Positions 11,480 through 20,800 of a stretch of DNA of 24,382 bases are shown in pieces. Location of the stretch: positions 1 through 24,382 of IMG/VR virus record IMGVR_UViG_3300023296_000160. The stretch is one strand, 5' to 3'. Made by a program: the position numbers and the translations under genes. Position 1 is the first letter of the stretch. Each line of letters opens with the position of its first letter. A model generated the notes under the pieces. That model had not been told where the DNA came from and did no database searches. It saw nothing but the letters and a program-made list of their open reading frames with translations. The DNA comes from a virus.

Positions 11480-14400
11480 GAATGAAATAGAAGTCAAGGT
11501 TAAAGTAGACGATAAAGGCTCTCTCAAGAAGGTCGCGGCTGACTCTAAGAAAGCTAATAAAGGACTGCAAGAAACCGACAGGACTATGAAGGGTGCTAGC
11601 AGACAATCTTCTAATAGCACTAAAAACTTTTCTAAAATGTCACAAGGCATTACGGGAGGGCTTGTACCTGCCTACGCAGTTTTAGCTGCTTCCGTATTCG
11701 CTATTAGTGCAGCCTTCGAATTCCTAAAATCTGCAGCAGACCTTCGCGTACTTCAAGAAGGTCAACTAGCTTATGCAGCTGCTACAGGTACTGCAATGTC
11801 TCTACTTGCTAAAGATATGCAGGCTGCTACTGATGGTCAGATTGCCTTTAAAGATGCTTCTCAAGGTGCTGCTATTGGTCTTGCCTCTGGTATACAACAA
11901 GATCAACTTATTGGGTTATCTAAAGCTGCGCGAGATGCTTCTTCTGTTCTTGGTAGGGATGTAACAGATTCTTTCAACCGTCTTATTCGTGGTGCTACTA
12001 AAGCCGAGCCTGAACTACTTGACGAACTAGGTATAATTCTTAGACTTGAGGATGCCAAACGTAAATATGCACAAGCTACTGGTTTACAGGCAGATAAACT
12101 TACTGCATTCCAAAGAACTCAAGCTGTTACGAATGAGATTCTCGAACAATCAGAAGAAAAATATGGGCGAATTTTAGAAATTCTAGACCCTACATCTAGT
12201 GCTATAAATAAACTAGGCGTATCTTTCAATTCACTTATTAATACAGTTAAAATAGCACTTGTCAGTGTGGCGGAACCTATAGCTACATTCCTTTCTGTGA
12301 ATATACTATCAACTGTAGCTTTATTTGGATTTCTTGGTTCTTCTATTGTTAAATCAATGATTCCACCGTTAGACAAGCTAAAAGAAAACGTAGATAGCAC
12401 GCACGCCAGAATGATTGAAAAGCTGGCCGACCAAGAAAACGTGCAGAGAGCCAAAGTGGCGTCTATAAAAGCCTCTCTAGATCAAGAACTAAATATACGT
12501 GCCCAACATAAAACAAAATTAGCTAGTTTAATGGCTACTCAAGGGCCCATAAACACTAAAGCTGCTCAAGGTGGGGGTGCTTTTATAACAGGACTTACCG
12601 ATTCTTCTAGGGCCAAAGCCAATTTTCTCAAATCTTTAGTCTTTGCTGAAAAAGCAGTATTGAAAAGTGCGGGCGTTAAATCAGGCATATTTAAAGGCTA
12701 CTCAGCACAAAATCTAGCTATTATTAGACAGATGTATAACGAAATGGATAAAGCTTCCACTAGATCAACAGTGACAGTAGCCAACAAATTCAAACTAATG
12801 ACTTCTAGTATGCAGACAGGACTTTTACAGGTTAAAACTATGGCTGCCACCACATTTGCTAGCCTTAGAATGGGTGCTGCTCAAACTCTTGTAGCATTTA
12901 GTAAACTATTATACATGATCCCTTACATTGGACTCGCTTTCTTAGCCTGGGATTTAGTTAAGGGTGTTCTTTTTCCATTAAGTGAATTGGAGAAAGAGGC
13001 TGAAAAACTAACTGGTGGGTTAGAAGAACTTAATAAAATTCTTGAGGTAAGTAGGGATTTACTTAAAGAGTTCCCTAAAGCAGGTGCTGAAGGGTCAGCG
13101 TACCTAGGCAATCTCCTAGGCAATCTTAGTACTGAAAACATGTCTAAAGGTCTTAAAGCTTTTCAGGCTGATCAAGCTAACATTAAGAAGTTTCTATCTT
13201 TTGATAGTTTTTCTGATATTAATATAAGCGACTTAATATTCGGTAATGATGTTAGTGATGAATCTAAAAAGTTTCTAATAAGCATGAAAAGCATCGCATC
13301 TAATATTGAGAATGGGGGTATAGCTGCCGAAGGGTTCAAGAACGCGCTTAACAACATATACGATATAGACCCCGCTAATTTTGCTAAATTAGTAGATGCT
13401 GTCAAAGAACAGGCTGTTGCTTCTAAAGAGTTCTTGTCCTCTATGAAGGAAGCTAGTTCAGTTACTGGAAGATTCGTTGCTGAGACATTCAAAGCCAACA
13501 GATTTGACGCACCAATAAGTGCGTTAGAAAATGCTATAAAGAAAACTGAGCAGCAAGTAGCTAATCAAGTACTACTTAGTGATAGCCAAAAGAAAGCTAA
13601 CACAGAAAATAAAGAACTAATGAAGGATCTGATTATTCTTAGAAAAACAGAACAAGCTATCTTAGAAGAAGGGCTAGCCCTTAAAATAGCGACAGTAGGT
13701 ATCACAGACGGTATGAGTTCTAATGAAGCTGCTAACTTACAAAAATTAGTAGCAATACGTCAGAAGATGTTTGATATCAGTAAGGCTGCACAACAGCTAG
13801 ATAAAGGTTTGGCGGCACAAAGAGCCGCTGAGACCAGTGGTAATGCAAACTCTATAGCAGTTCAGAAAGAGAATGTAGCCTTGTTAAGACTTAACTTAGA
13901 CATTGCGTATGACCAGGAAGCGTCCCTTAGACGACAAATCACTCTAGCGTACAAGTTCGGACAAACCTTCAAGAATTCATTAGAATCTAATATAGAAAGC
14001 GGAATAGCTGCTCTTATTAAGAATACAGAAAGCAGTTTAAAAGATACTTTCTTAAATCTTGTAAAAGGAGTAGCGGAGGCCATAGCAGATACAGTAGCAA
14101 AAGAAGCTACGTCTATGATAATGGGTGGGCTTGGATTTAAGTCGGCAGAACAGAAAGCTGCTGAAGCTATGGGTATGGCCTTCGAAGTAGGTGGCGACTC
14201 AGTAGCTAGAAAGATCGTTGAAGCTTTAGGGGGTAAAACATCTGACGCTGCTTCCGCTGTTTCAGGAGGTGCCAAGAGTGTATTTAGTAAGGCTAAGACC
14301 TTCCTGTTTGGTAGAAAAGTCACTTCCGACACTAATGTAGAGAGTGGGAACGGTGTGGATGTACACGAGTCAGAAGGTACAAAAAGTGCTAGTGCAGGCG

Positions 14401-14894
14401 GTATTTTCTCACCTGTTATAAATACATTCAAGTCCCTATTTGATAAAGATGGAACTTTCTTAGCTAGCTTTGGTGGTTTATTTAAAGGCTTGGGTGGAAT
14501 GTTATCCAATGTCTTTGGTAGCCTCTTCGGTGGCAGCGGTAAATTAGCTTCTACCATTGCAGGGGCTCTATTCGCCAACGGCGGGGTCGCAAGTGGCGGC
14601 TTTAAAGCCTTCGCAAACGGGGGTACTGTATCTAAACCTACAATGGGTCTAGTTGGTGAAGGCAAATATAATGAAGCTATTGTACCACTACCAGATGGTA
14701 AGTCTATTCCAGTTATTGGTGCTGGCGGTAATAACATGGTAAACGTAGTAGTAAACGTATCTGATTCAGAAGCGTCGACAACAACTACAGGTGATGATGG
14801 TGCAGGTATGAAACAGCTTGGCTCAATGCTAGGTAATCTAGTTAAACAAGAGATTGTTAATCAATCCAGACCTGGCGGTTTACTAAGGAGATAA
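11472..14894 (+). CDS. Tape measure protein
   Basis: A 1140-residue protein that sets tail length and is thought to enter the cell envelope during DNA injection. It is the longest protein after the fiber and follows the chaperone pair as expected. The N-terminus (EIEVKVKVDDKGSLKKVAAD) and long helical stretches are typical. Hydrophobic segments lie at about 62-85 (GLVPAYAVLAASVFAIS) and 479-503 (LLYMIPYIGLAFLAWDLVKG). The C-terminus is Gly-rich, with FANGGVASGGFKAFANGG and GLVGEGKYNEAIVPLPDG, then a lambda-like closing VVNVSDSEAS and SRPGGLLRR. At about 0.15 nm per residue the tail would be near 170 nm. The start lies inside the end of the T-like frame. Confidence 0.93.
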   Translation: MAKNEIEVKVKVDDKGSLKKVAADSKKANKGLQETDRTMKGASRQSSNSTKNFSKMSQGITGGLVPAYAVLAASVFAISAAFEFLKSAADLRVLQEGQLAYAAATGTAMSLLAKDMQAATDGQIAFKDASQGAAIGLASGIQQDQLIGLSKAARDASSVLGRDVTDSFNRLIRGATKAEPELLDELGIILRLEDAKRKYAQATGLQADKLTAFQRTQAVTNEILEQSEEKYGRILEILDPTSSAINKLGVSFNSLINTVKIALVSVAEPIATFLSVNILSTVALFGFLGSSIVKSMIPPLDKLKENVDSTHARMIEKLADQENVQRAKVASIKASLDQELNIRAQHKTKLASLMATQGPINTKAAQGGGAFITGLTDSSRAKANFLKSLVFAEKAVLKSAGVKSGIFKGYSAQNLAIIRQMYNEMDKASTRSTVTVANKFKLMTSSMQTGLLQVKTMAATTFASLRMGAAQTLVAFSKLLYMIPYIGLAFLAWDLVKGVLFPLSELEKEAEKLTGGLEELNKILEVSRDLLKEFPKAGAEGSAYLGNLLGNLSTENMSKGLKAFQADQANIKKFLSFDSFSDINISDLIFGNDVSDESKKFLISMKSIASNIENGGIAAEGFKNALNNIYDIDPANFAKLVDAVKEQAVASKEFLSSMKEASSVTGRFVAETFKANRFDAPISALENAIKKTEQQVANQVLLSDSQKKANTENKELMKDLIILRKTEQAILEEGLALKIATVGITDGMSSNEAANLQKLVAIRQKMFDISKAAQQLDKGLAAQRAAETSGNANSIAVQKENVALLRLNLDIAYDQEASLRRQITLAYKFGQTFKNSLESNIESGIAALIKNTESSLKDTFLNLVKGVAEAIADTVAKEATSMIMGGLGFKSAEQKAAEAMGMAFEVGGDSVARKIVEALGGKTSDAASAVSGGAKSVFSKAKTFLFGRKVTSDTNVESGNGVDVHESEGTKSASAGGIFSPVINTFKSLFDKDGTFLASFGGLFKGLGGMLSNVFGSLFGGSGKLASTIAGALFANGGVASGGFKAFANGGTVSKPTMGLVGEGKYNEAIVPLPDGKSIPVIGAGGNNMVNVVVNVSDSEASTTTTGDDGAGMKQLGSMLGNLVKQEIVNQSRPGGLLRR

Positions 14895-14896
14895 TT

Positions 14897-15262
14897 ATGG
14901 CTTTCGGATTCAATGATGGAGCTACAGATTTTATTCATGATAGAGGCTTTAATTACTCAAATGCCCCCAAAGTGCTATTAGCAACTTTCGGGGATGGGTA
15001 TGAGCAACGACTACCAGACGGAATCAATAATAAGAAGAGAATATTCAATGTTAGCTATAAAAACAGAGTAAAGTCAGAAGCAGAAGATATTGTAGACTTC
15101 TTTGAACTTAAAGGTGCTGTAACGGCATTCACATTTAGATACGACAAGGGGGACGGCGCTGAGACTGAAGTAAATGTTAAGTGTCCGTCTTGGAACTGGG
15201 CAGCCAACCATGACCCATATCACACAATAACAGCAACTTTTGAAGAGGTGTTTCAACCATAA
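14897..15262 (+). CDS. Minor tail protein, gpM-like
   Basis: A 121-residue tail tip protein of the lambda gpM type. It has the pattern VLLATFGDGYEQRLPDGIN near residues 26-45, then a strand (RIFNVSYKNR), a helix (SEAEDIVDFFELKG), and FTFRYDKGD with a Trp-rich region near the end. In lambda, M follows H and joins the initiator complex that sits at the distal end of the tape measure. AAGGAG (14885-14890) gives a strong ribosome binding site. The stop overlaps the next start as TAATG. Confidence 0.87.
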   Translation: MAFGFNDGATDFIHDRGFNYSNAPKVLLATFGDGYEQRLPDGINNKKRIFNVSYKNRVKSEAEDIVDFFELKGAVTAFTFRYDKGDGAETEVNVKCPSWNWAANHDPYHTITATFEEVFQP

Positions 15263-16776
15263 TGAGTACTGACCTAATAGTAACAGACCTACAGAAACAG
15301 GATATGGGAACCGATGGGAACCTTATACAACTGTTCGAAATCCAGATAAGCGATACAGCCTGGGTTTACTTATGTAATGAATATGCAGTACCTTCTGCGG
15401 GGACTAAAGTAACTTTCCGTAATAAGACTACTCCTGCTAATACAAATACATATCAGGTTATACCTATTGATATTGAAGGGATTGAGTCAAGTTCAGAAGG
15501 CCCTTTAGCTAGACCTAGTCTAACAATAGCCAATGTGTATCGTACTCTAGACAACAGTTCTTTTGAGGGTGCCATATATGTAGCTAATGGAAACATTAAG
15601 TTAACCTTCGAAGACCTACTAGGCAAAAAGGTCATAAGAAGAACTACACTTAGAAAGTATTTAAAAGACGGTTCCGGAGACTCAAACCCTCCTGTAGAGT
15701 ACCCATCTGATGTGTTCTTTATGGATAGGGTAACTGAGGAGTCCAGCCAGAACGTTAGTTTTGAACTAGTATCTGCATTCGACTTAGAAGGTGTAACATT
15801 ACCTAGGCGTACTATTAGTGCTAACGCTTGTTCGTGGGCTTATCAAGGAGCAGGAACTCATTTATATGAATGGGAAAAGAAAGGTGGTTGTACTTGGGGT
15901 AATGAGAGTGCTATATACATAGACGGAGTTCGTCACAATGTATATGTAAACAAAGAGGATGAATACGTCGTACCATCTTATCTTACTTTCACAACCTTTT
16001 CTACTTCAGCGACAGCAAACGGATATTATAAAACAGTAGGAACATCTTCAGTCAAGAGAATAGGCGCTGATGGTAGTATAGCAGTAACGGCAGCCGCAAA
16101 TGATTACTGGTTATGTAGAGTGGCTACTAGTACAACCCCTTCTGATACTAGTGCAGATTGGTATCGAGTTAGATTATATACTCCTTACACCACAGATATG
16201 GTTTTAAATGTATATACAGATTCAGACTTTAACTCATACGCTTTGTATGCTAGTTCTGAAACTATAAAAGGGGTCAGCACTACTGTACACAAGTTATGGA
16301 AGGCTAGCTTTAAAAGTCAAGAGACTACTGTACATGTAACGGCACCTGGGTATAATTCTTATTGGGCTAAAGGGGATTTATGTGGTAAGACACTAACTTC
16401 TTGTTCACTTAGATTCGGAGTAGCTGTATCAGGAGTTATAACTTCAACTTCCTTTAGTGCCGCTTCCGACATAGTAACTAGTGTAGCTCATGGAGTAGTT
16501 ACAGGCCAGCCTATAACATATAGTTCTTCATCTACAGCGGGCGTCATTGGTGGAATTGGTGGACTTACTACAGGACAGACTTACTATGTTATTAAGATTA
16601 CAAACGATACTTTTGAACTAGCAACAACACCAGCTAATGCTGCTGCAGGCACAAATGTAGACTTAACTGGTGAAGGAACAGGTACCCACAGATTTAGTAT
16701 AAGTAAGGTTACAGCAGTAGCAAATGCTACTGCCATTAAACCTTATGGGGCATTCCCAACAGCAAGGAACTTCTAA
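15262..16776 (+). CDS. Minor tail protein, gpL-like, with two insertions
   Basis: A 504-residue relative of lambda gpL (about 230 residues), a tail tip protein whose C-terminal domain holds a [4Fe-4S] cluster. The N-terminal part matches (IVTDLQKQDMGTDGNLIQLFEI near 6-27; VFFMDRVTEES near 151-161). Four cysteines fit the cluster ligands: Cys190 in NACSW, Cys210 in GGCTW, Cys374 in DLCGK, and Cys381 in SCSLRFG. About 155 residues are inserted between the second and third ligands. About 100 more follow RFG, before the usual closing YGAFPTARNF. The second insert carries the repeat-module pattern HGVVTGQPITY...GLTTGQTYYVIKITNDTFELA found in many adhesins and phage tail proteins. Metal binding is inferred from the family. 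Confidence 0.85.
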   Translation: MSTDLIVTDLQKQDMGTDGNLIQLFEIQISDTAWVYLCNEYAVPSAGTKVTFRNKTTPANTNTYQVIPIDIEGIESSSEGPLARPSLTIANVYRTLDNSSFEGAIYVANGNIKLTFEDLLGKKVIRRTTLRKYLKDGSGDSNPPVEYPSDVFFMDRVTEESSQNVSFELVSAFDLEGVTLPRRTISANACSWAYQGAGTHLYEWEKKGGCTWGNESAIYIDGVRHNVYVNKEDEYVVPSYLTFTTFSTSATANGYYKTVGTSSVKRIGADGSIAVTAAANDYWLCRVATSTTPSDTSADWYRVRLYTPYTTDMVLNVYTDSDFNSYALYASSETIKGVSTTVHKLWKASFKSQETTVHVTAPGYNSYWAKGDLCGKTLTSCSLRFGVAVSGVITSTSFSAASDIVTSVAHGVVTGQPITYSSSSTAGVIGGIGGLTTGQTYYVIKITNDTFELATTPANAAAGTNVDLTGEGTGTHRFSISKVTAVANATAIKPYGAFPTARNF

Positions 16777-17081
16777 TGTTAGATGAATTATTTGAGTATA
16801 TGAAAACACAGGCTCCTAGAGAGGGCTGTGCTATAGTAATTGGTGACAAGTGGTTCCCTATTGAGAATATGTCATTAGAAGATGATGGGTTCGAAATGAA
16901 TTCTGCTGATTATATACGACATGTGATAAATGGTGGTGAGCCTACAGCTATAGTTCATAGCCACGTGAATCAAGAAAATTTTGAGCTTAGTCCACATGAC
17001 AAGTCTGCTAGTGAAGCATTAGCTATTCCTTACTGGGTAGTTGAAGTCCCTAGTGGGAAATGGATAAAATATAATGAATAG
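16776..17081 (+). CDS. JAMM-domain tail tip protein, N-terminal half of gpK-like
   Basis: A 101-residue JAB/MPN+ metalloprotease-like protein. The zinc site fits the JAMM motif: Glu16 (EGCAIVIG), His61 and His63 (IVHSH), Ser72 and Asp75 (SPHD). In lambda gpK this domain is followed by an NlpC/P60 domain thought to cut peptidoglycan. That second domain is absent here, and the frame ends cleanly after the JAMM fold. AAGGA at 16764-16768 precedes the ATG. The end overlaps the I-like gene by 8 bases. Its target is unknown; it may act in tip assembly. Confidence 0.85.
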   Translation: MLDELFEYMKTQAPREGCAIVIGDKWFPIENMSLEDDGFEMNSADYIRHVINGGEPTAIVHSHVNQENFELSPHDKSASEALAIPYWVVEVPSGKWIKYNE

Positions 17082-17847
17082 AAAAATATATCTATTAGGA
17101 GAGCTAGGTAATCGTTTTGGTTCTGAATGGAATGTAGGCGTAGATAATGTTGTAGACATTTTTAAACTTATAAACTGTCAAACGCCTGATTTTAAAGCTT
17201 TTCTTATACAGTGTGGTGAGGCGGGACTAGATCTATCTATATTAGTTGGTGACGAAATCATTGACGATCCTATTGAATTAGGCAACACCAGCGTAGAAGA
17301 TGTGTATATATCCTTAATACCTACAGGTTCTGGAAAAGGGTGGGGGAAAATCCTCCTTGCTATTATAATTACAGTCTTTGCCTTCGTAGTTCTAGGCCCT
17401 GGTGGTACATTAGCTACTGGGGAGGCATTTGGTGCTAGTACAGCTGCTGTAGTTTCAGGTCTGCAGACTGCTGCTTTTGGCATAGCAGCTAACTTAGCTA
17501 TAGGTGGTGTGACTCAATTATTATCTAAAACTCCAGACGCTGATAAAGCAGAAAAATCAGGTAATTTCTTTACTGGACCTCAAAATAGTGTCAAACAAGG
17601 ATTACCAGTACCTCTACTATATGGACAATTATTAGTAGGTGGTGCACCAATAAGTTTTGATCTAAGGGCTGGAAAAACTCCTTCCACGTCGTCCCCAATC
17701 CCATTCTATCCAGGTGATCTAACAGTATCTGGTGGTGGGCTGGTAGACGCGACTTCAGAGGAAGTTGTTATATCAAATGTTCACAATCCAGAAGGATCTA
17801 GCGGGACGATTATTGAATCGGACCTAGTTATAAGAGAGTATCAATAA
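17074..17847 (+). CDS. Tail assembly protein, gpI-like
   Basis: A 257-residue protein of the lambda gpI family. Residues 1-85 look like the beta-grasp (ubiquitin-like) domain of this family (KIYLLGELGNRFG, then VEDVYISLIPTGSGKG). Residues 92-108 (KILLAIIITVFAFVVLG) and about 120-150 are hydrophobic segments typical of the family's middle. The last third is Gly/Ser/Pro-rich (LPVPLLYGQLLVGG). In lambda, gpI is needed for tip assembly with J and is not firmly kept in the virion. The frame lies between K and J as in lambda, overlapping K by 8 bases and J by one. Confidence 0.87.
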   Translation: MNRKIYLLGELGNRFGSEWNVGVDNVVDIFKLINCQTPDFKAFLIQCGEAGLDLSILVGDEIIDDPIELGNTSVEDVYISLIPTGSGKGWGKILLAIIITVFAFVVLGPGGTLATGEAFGASTAAVVSGLQTAAFGIAANLAIGGVTQLLSKTPDADKAEKSGNFFTGPQNSVKQGLPVPLLYGQLLVGGAPISFDLRAGKTPSTSSPIPFYPGDLTVSGGGLVDATSEEVVISNVHNPEGSSGTIIESDLVIREYQ

Positions 17848-20800
17848 TGGCTATAGAATACGATTTTAGTGGCTTATCTGGTGGATTTGGTGGTCGACCT
17901 TCCAATTCTAACGATACCAATATGTATAAAGATCAGACAGTTACTATTGTAGACCTTATCTCCGAAGGTGAGATTGAAGGTCTAGTAGACGGTGCCTCAT
18001 CTGTATACTTGGATGGTACTCCATTAATAAACTCTACAGATTATTCAACTGTAAAATCTGTAAGAACCTATGGTTCTATTACAGCGGGTGACGCAACATT
18101 AACAGTTGCGGCCTCAGCGGGGTTTGATTCTACTATTACGGACGTAGGTAGACGAATTGTTGTTGTGGGTGCTGGCAGAGGTATATCCAGCACTATATCG
18201 GCAGCAGCGGGGACTACTACTATTTATGATTCTGCAGGCGGTTTTACTGCTGCTGACATATCTATAGGAGGAGCAGGTTCCGGAACTACGTTTAGAATAC
18301 CTGGTGGTGGCGTAAATGGTTCTGAGTGGGTAGGTAGAATTATTGCTATAGTTAGTGCAAATTCCGCTACTATTTCTAGACCTATTGCTACAGAAGTAAC
18401 TTCTGGGTCATTACTTTCTGACTTAGTAACTACCGTTGCTTCTATTACTAATACTGCATCAATAGAGCTTGCGGCCGTTGCCGTTGCTTCAGCAACTAAT
18501 ACCAACGTTTTAGTCTACCCAAAATATCAAGCAACTACTAGTGCTAATAACTATAATTTTGAGAACGTAGGTTATGAAATCTCTACGGGTACTCTATCTC
18601 AACCAGTTAATAAACTTCTTACACAGAGCAACTCTACTTCATACGCTTTTAATGATGAACTTAAGCAGCATACTGACTTTCAATCTGGAACGGGTTCTTC
18701 TGTAATTAAGACGGCATCATCTACACTTGGACTTAGTAATGCAGAAGAAGCTGACTTTATTCGCATGACTATTGTGGTTCCTTCCATGATTAAAGTTAGT
18801 CAAAACTCTGGTAGAGAATATTCAACCAGAGCTGAACTACAAATATTCGTACAGTATAAAAGAGATGGTTCTTGGTACCCTTCTATTACAGATGATACTG
18901 TACCTTATTATGGGCCATCTACAAACCAAGCTAATGGTCGGGGAGCCTCTCTATTCAATGGTGGTGCTAACACTGATAGTAATGGTGGTATGATAGTTGC
19001 AAAAACCAAAACCAAATTTATTAGGGACTTCTTCATTAACCTAGAACCCCTAAAGCCTTTTGATGATTTCAGAGTTGTACTTAAACGTGTTACTATTGAT
19101 GAAGAAACTATAGATCATTACGTAGGACAGCATCAAACATATCTCCAAAGTATCACTGTAGGAGTGGTAGATAAATTATCAATGCCTCATACCGCATTAG
19201 CTGGTATATCTGTTAATTCTTCTGAATTCAACAAAGTACCTACTCGAAGCTACGAAGCTAAGGGTATTAAAATGCAGGTGCCTACAAACTACTTTCCGGC
19301 TACCAGAGCATATACCAGAAACGTTACAACTGGCGCGCAAGAAAGCACGTATCAAGCATGGGACGGTAAATTCAGGGGCGATCTTACTGACACTACATGG
19401 AGAGATACCCCTTCTAATATAAACTATAATAAAGTTTATTGTAATAACCCTGCTTGGATATTTTACGATCTACTAATCAACAACAGATATGGTGTGGGAG
19501 AATTCGTAGATGCAACTTTAGTAGACAAATTTCAGCTTTTCCAAATTGCTAGGTATTGTGATGAATTAGTACCTGATGGTAATGGCGGAACAGAGCCTAG
19601 ATTTACATGTAACGTTTACATAAAAGAGAAACAAGAAGCTATAGAACTACTATCTAATTTAGCTAGTATTTTCCGCTCGCTTAATCTCTGGGTACAAGGT
19701 AAAGCAACCTTAGTACAGGATCGGCCTAAAGAACCCGTATATACTTTTAACAAAGCTAATATAATGGGTGGTCAATTTATGTACCAATCTTCAGGAAACA
19801 GACTTAGAAGTAATCAAATAAATGTTACTTGGAACAACCCAGATAAGTTATACCAACAACAAATAGAGACTGTAGAAGATACGGAATCTATATTAGAGCA
19901 CGGTCGAATTATAACTCAAGACGTTGTGGCTTTAGGGTGTACGAGTCAGGGACAGGCTAATAGACTTGGTCGCTGGATGTATCTTACTGAGAAACTAGAG
20001 AGTAGTGTTATTAGTTTTAAGACTGCAATGAACGCTTCTTTCGTAGTTCCTGGTGATATCATATACATTCAAGACTACGATAGAACTGGATATACACAAA
20101 GTGGTCGTATAAGTGCAACTGGTACATTAGATACTAATACTATTCCATTAGACAGAAGCGTTAGTTTAGGTACTAGTTCATATAATTTGCACTTGATATT
20201 CCCTACGGGTGGGGCCTACTTGTCTGAGGATAGTGCTACATTTACTACTTCAGGTACCGTACAACTAGCTACGAGTGCACTTACTGGAACAAGCACTTCA
20301 TTCATTAGTCAACTACGAGTTGGCCGTCCTATAGTAATTAATGGCACTTCTTACGTAGTGGACACTATAGCTTCTGATACCGCTGCTACCGTAGTAACTA
20401 CAGGTACTGAAGCGGCGTTATCAACAGCTACTATCATACTGGAGAAGGGTGACTTACTAGAATCGGTTGATGTAGACGGAACAATAACTTCCATAACTAC
20501 AGCTACTCTGGCTTCTAATATTATTGATTCTTCTAATAATAAGGTTGATTCTTACTGGACTGAATTCAGTAGGGTTGAGACTCGTGGTGTTACTTCAACT
20601 GGAACAGTATCTAGCTTAGAAGTTAGTGCTCCTTTCAGTGGTACACCTAATTCTGAAGTGACTTGGGCTATCTCAAGAGTTGATAACATTAATACTGCTG
20701 AAATAACTAGAAAGTACCGTGTTATAACAATGGTTGAAGAAGGCCCTAATGAGTTTGCTATTTCAGCTAACGAATACTTTGGTGACAAATTTGATGCTAT

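Noticed and set aside
13862-14737. Antisense open frame of 291 codons inside the tape measure gene
   Set aside because: The opposite strand is a convincing tape measure protein; the antisense product is Pro/Leu/Ala-rich, as expected from reverse reading of Gly/Ala/Lys codons.
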